Shown here in pieces: positions 52,723 through 54,552 of a stretch of 54,552 nt of DNA; within the stretch, counting starts at the first letter, position 1; each line of letters starts with the position of its first letter. Under the pieces are notes generated by a model. It made no database searches and was not told where the DNA came from. It saw only the letters and a program-made list of their open reading frames with translations. This stretch comes from Pseudomonadota bacterium (GTDB lineage: Bacteria; Pseudomonadota; Alphaproteobacteria; Rhizobiales; Xanthobacteraceae). The stretch lies in assembly GCA_023435725.1 (NCBI GenBank), contig JAEYRD010000154.1, positions 1 to 54,552 of the forward strand, read 5' to 3'. The position numbers and the translations under genes were made by a program.

Positions 52723-54552
52723 TTACAGGGAGCGCTGGATCGTCTCCACGCGATAACACTCGATGACGTCACCGGCACGCATGTCGTGATAGTTCTCGAA
52801 GGCCATGCCGCATTCCTGACCGGCCTGGACTTCCTTCACTTCGTCCTTGAAGCGCTTCAGCGTCGACAGCTTGCCCTCGTGTACGACGACGTTGTCGCGG
52901 ATCAGGCGCACGTTGGCGCCGCGTTCCACGGTGCCGTCGGTGACGCGGCAGCCGGCGACCTTGCCGACCTTGGAGATGTTGAAGATCTCCAGGATTTCGG
53001 CATTGCCCAGCATGGTTTCGCGCAAGGTCGGCGCGAGCAGGCCGCTCATCGCCTTCTTCACGTCGTCCACGAGGTCGTAGATGATGTTGTAGTAGCGGAT
53101 CTCGATGCCGTTGCGCTTGGCGGCCGCAGCGGCTTCCTTGTTCGCACGAACCGAGAAGCCGATGATCGCGGCGTTGAAGCCTTCCGCGAGCGTCACGTCC
53201 GATTCCGAGATGCCGCCGACGCCGGCATGCAGGATGCGGGCGGCGACTTCGTCGGTGCCGAGCTTCTCGAGCGAGCCGAGGATCGCTTCCAGCGAGCCCT
53301 GCACGTCGGCCTTGACGATCAGCGGGAATTCCTTGCGGCCCGCCGTCTTCAATTGCGACATCATCTGCTCGAGCGAGCCGCGCATGCCGGAGATCGAGGC
53401 CGCGGCGTTCTCGCGCTTCTGGTGCGCACGGTAGCTGGTGACCTGGCGGGCCCGGGCTTCGTTCTCGACGACCGCGAGGCGATCACCTGCCTCCGGCGGA
53501 CCGTTGAAGCCGAGCACCTCGACCGGCACCGAGGGACCGGCCTCCTGCACGGTCTCGCCCTGATCGGAGATCAGCGCGCGGACACGGCCCATCTCGGCGC
53601 CGGCGACGATGATGTCGCCGACCCGCAGGGTGCCGCGCTGGACCAGCACGGTCGCGACCGGGCCGCGGCCGCGATCGAGCTTGGCTTCGATCACGGTGCC
53701 TTCGGCCGGGCGCTCCGAATTGGTCTTCAGGTCGAGGATTTCGGCCTGCAGCGCGATCATCTCGAGCAGCTTGTCGAGATTGGTCTTGTTCTTGGCGGAC
53801 ACCTCGACGTCGACGACTTCGCCGCCGAAGGATTCCACCTGCACTTCATGTTGGAGCAGCTCGGTGCGCACGCGCTCGGGCTTGGCGTCGGGCTTGTCGA
53901 TCTTGTTGATGGCAACGATGATCGGAACGCCCGCCGCCTTGGCGTGGTTGATGGCTTCGACCGTCTGCGGCATCACGCCGTCATCGGCTGCGACCACCAG
54001 CACGACGATGTCAGTGACCTTGGCGCCGCGGGCGCGCATCGCGGTGAACGCGGCGTGACCAGGCGTGTCGATGAAGGTGATCTTCTTGCCGGTTTCGGGC
54101 GAAGTCACCTGATAGGCGCCGATATGCTGGGTGATGCCGCCGGCTTCACCGGAAACCACGTTGGCATGACGAAGCGCGTCGAGCAGCGAAGTCTTGCCGT
54201 GGTCGACGTGGCCCATCACGGTCACCACAGGCGAACGCGTCTCGGTGTCGGTGGAATCGTCGACCTGGTCGAACAGACCTTCTTCGACGTCCGAGGCGGC
54301 AACGCGCTTGACGGTGTGACCGAGTTCTTCGGCGATGAGCTGCGCAGTGTCGGCGTCGATCACGTCGGTGATCTTGTGCATCGCGCCCTGCTTCATCAGC
54401 ATGCGGATGACGTCGACCGCGCGCTCGGACATGCGGTTGGCGAGTTCCTGGATGGTGATCGCTTCCGGGATCGTCACCTCGCGGATGAGCTTTTCCTTCG
54501 GCTCATTCGAGGCATGACCCTTCAGGCGCTGGGTGCGGCGGCGGAACGAGGC
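52723..54552 (-). CDS. infB: Translation initiation factor IF-2, C-terminal part
   Basis: The gene continues beyond the window end; 609 C-terminal residues are present. The GTPase motifs are VTVMGHVDHGKTSLLDALR (G1), DTPGHAAF (G3) and AINKID (G4). Before them is the conserved IF2-N region (IPEAITIQELANRMSERAVD). After the G domain come domain II (RGRGPVATVLVQRGTLRVG), domain III (KADVQGSLEAILGSLEKL) and the fMet-tRNA-binding domain IV (ECGMAFENYHDMRAGDVIE). The variable N-terminal domain lies outside the window. Confidence 0.98.
   Translation of the reverse strand, partial: ASFRRRTQRLKGHASNEPKEKLIREVTIPEAITIQELANRMSERAVDVIRMLMKQGAMHKITDVIDADTAQLIAEELGHTVKRVAASDVEEGLFDQVDDSTDTETRSPVVTVMGHVDHGKTSLLDALRHANVVSGEAGGITQHIGAYQVTSPETGKKITFIDTPGHAAFTAMRARGAKVTDIVVLVVAADDGVMPQTVEAINHAKAAGVPIIVAINKIDKPDAKPERVRTELLQHEVQVESFGGEVVDVEVSAKNKTNLDKLLEMIALQAEILDLKTNSERPAEGTVIEAKLDRGRGPVATVLVQRGTLRVGDIIVAGAEMGRVRALISDQGETVQEAGPSVPVEVLGFNGPPEAGDRLAVVENEARARQVTSYRAHQKRENAAASISGMRGSLEQMMSQLKTAGRKEFPLIVKADVQGSLEAILGSLEKLGTDEVAARILHAGVGGISESDVTLAEGFNAAIIGFSVRANKEAAAAAKRNGIEIRYYNIIYDLVDDVKKAMSGLLAPTLRETMLGNAEILEIFNISKVGKVAGCRVTDGTVERGANVRLIRDNVVVHEGKLSTLKRFKDEVKEVQAGQECGMAFENYHDMRAGDVIECYRVETIQRSL

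Overview
The window is chromosomal core DNA from an alphaproteobacterium, almost certainly a Bradyrhizobium or close relative. The base composition is uniformly high in G+C. The Irr protein has the heme motif and His triplet at the positions known for B. japonicum (Cys29, His117-119). Several extragenic palindrome families occur between genes. I see no phage, IS element, tRNA, rRNA or CRISPR, and no stretch whose base use stands out as foreign.

Layout. Positions 1-9137 are mainly + strand: the end of rpsA, then sppA, ihfB, a LapA-like membrane protein, trpF-trpB-trpA, accD, folC and a phosphoesterase. Positions 9196-26324 are one long - strand run. Read 5' to 3' it goes ubiE, ubiB, coaBC, dut, divL, tsaE/amgK fusion, PilZ, murU-like, addB, addA, trxA. 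Positions 26406-36834 are mixed: mutM, an orphan ParA-type ATPase, ggt, a secreted peptidoglycan-binding/trypsin-fold protein, a MoeB/ThiF-like protein, an aldo/keto reductase divergent from a LysR regulator, a 2-hydroxyacid dehydrogenase and an SH3 exported protein. Positions 36903-40517 carry irr divergent from fabA-fabB-fabI. Positions 40658-47999 carry an autotransporter, a GST, an unknown exported protein and a GNAT-oxyR pair divergent from katG. Positions 48211-54552 are the - strand translation/RNA cluster infB-rbfA-truB-rpsO-pnp.

How genes work together. trpFBA makes tryptophan, and accD with fabA/B/I makes fatty acids. AmgK and MurU are the two steps that recycle N-acetylmuramate, and AmgK is fused to the tRNA-modification ATPase TsaE. 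DivL is a cell-cycle signalling pseudokinase/tyrosine-box kinase. oxyR-katG is a peroxide response module, and irr carries its own candidate Fur and Irr sites. Many neighbours are translationally coupled by ATGA, GTGA or TTGA overlaps (trpF/trpB, accD/folC, ubiE/ubiB, coaBC/dut, divL/tsaE, addB/addA, rbfA/truB).

Most interesting: coaBC begins with a complete FitA-type ribbon-helix-helix DNA-binding domain. Two tandem palindromes lie between 19 and 60 bases in front of its start, overlapping a plausible promoter, and their half-sites resemble the gonococcal FitA site. This suggests a coenzyme A enzyme that regulates its own operon. The same protein also lacks the active-site flap cysteine of the decarboxylase half. 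Other points: tyrosine in place of the phospho-histidine in DivL, a long pnp-leader hairpin, AccD without its zinc cysteines, a trypsin-fold protein without its catalytic His, and AddB without its Fe-S cysteines.
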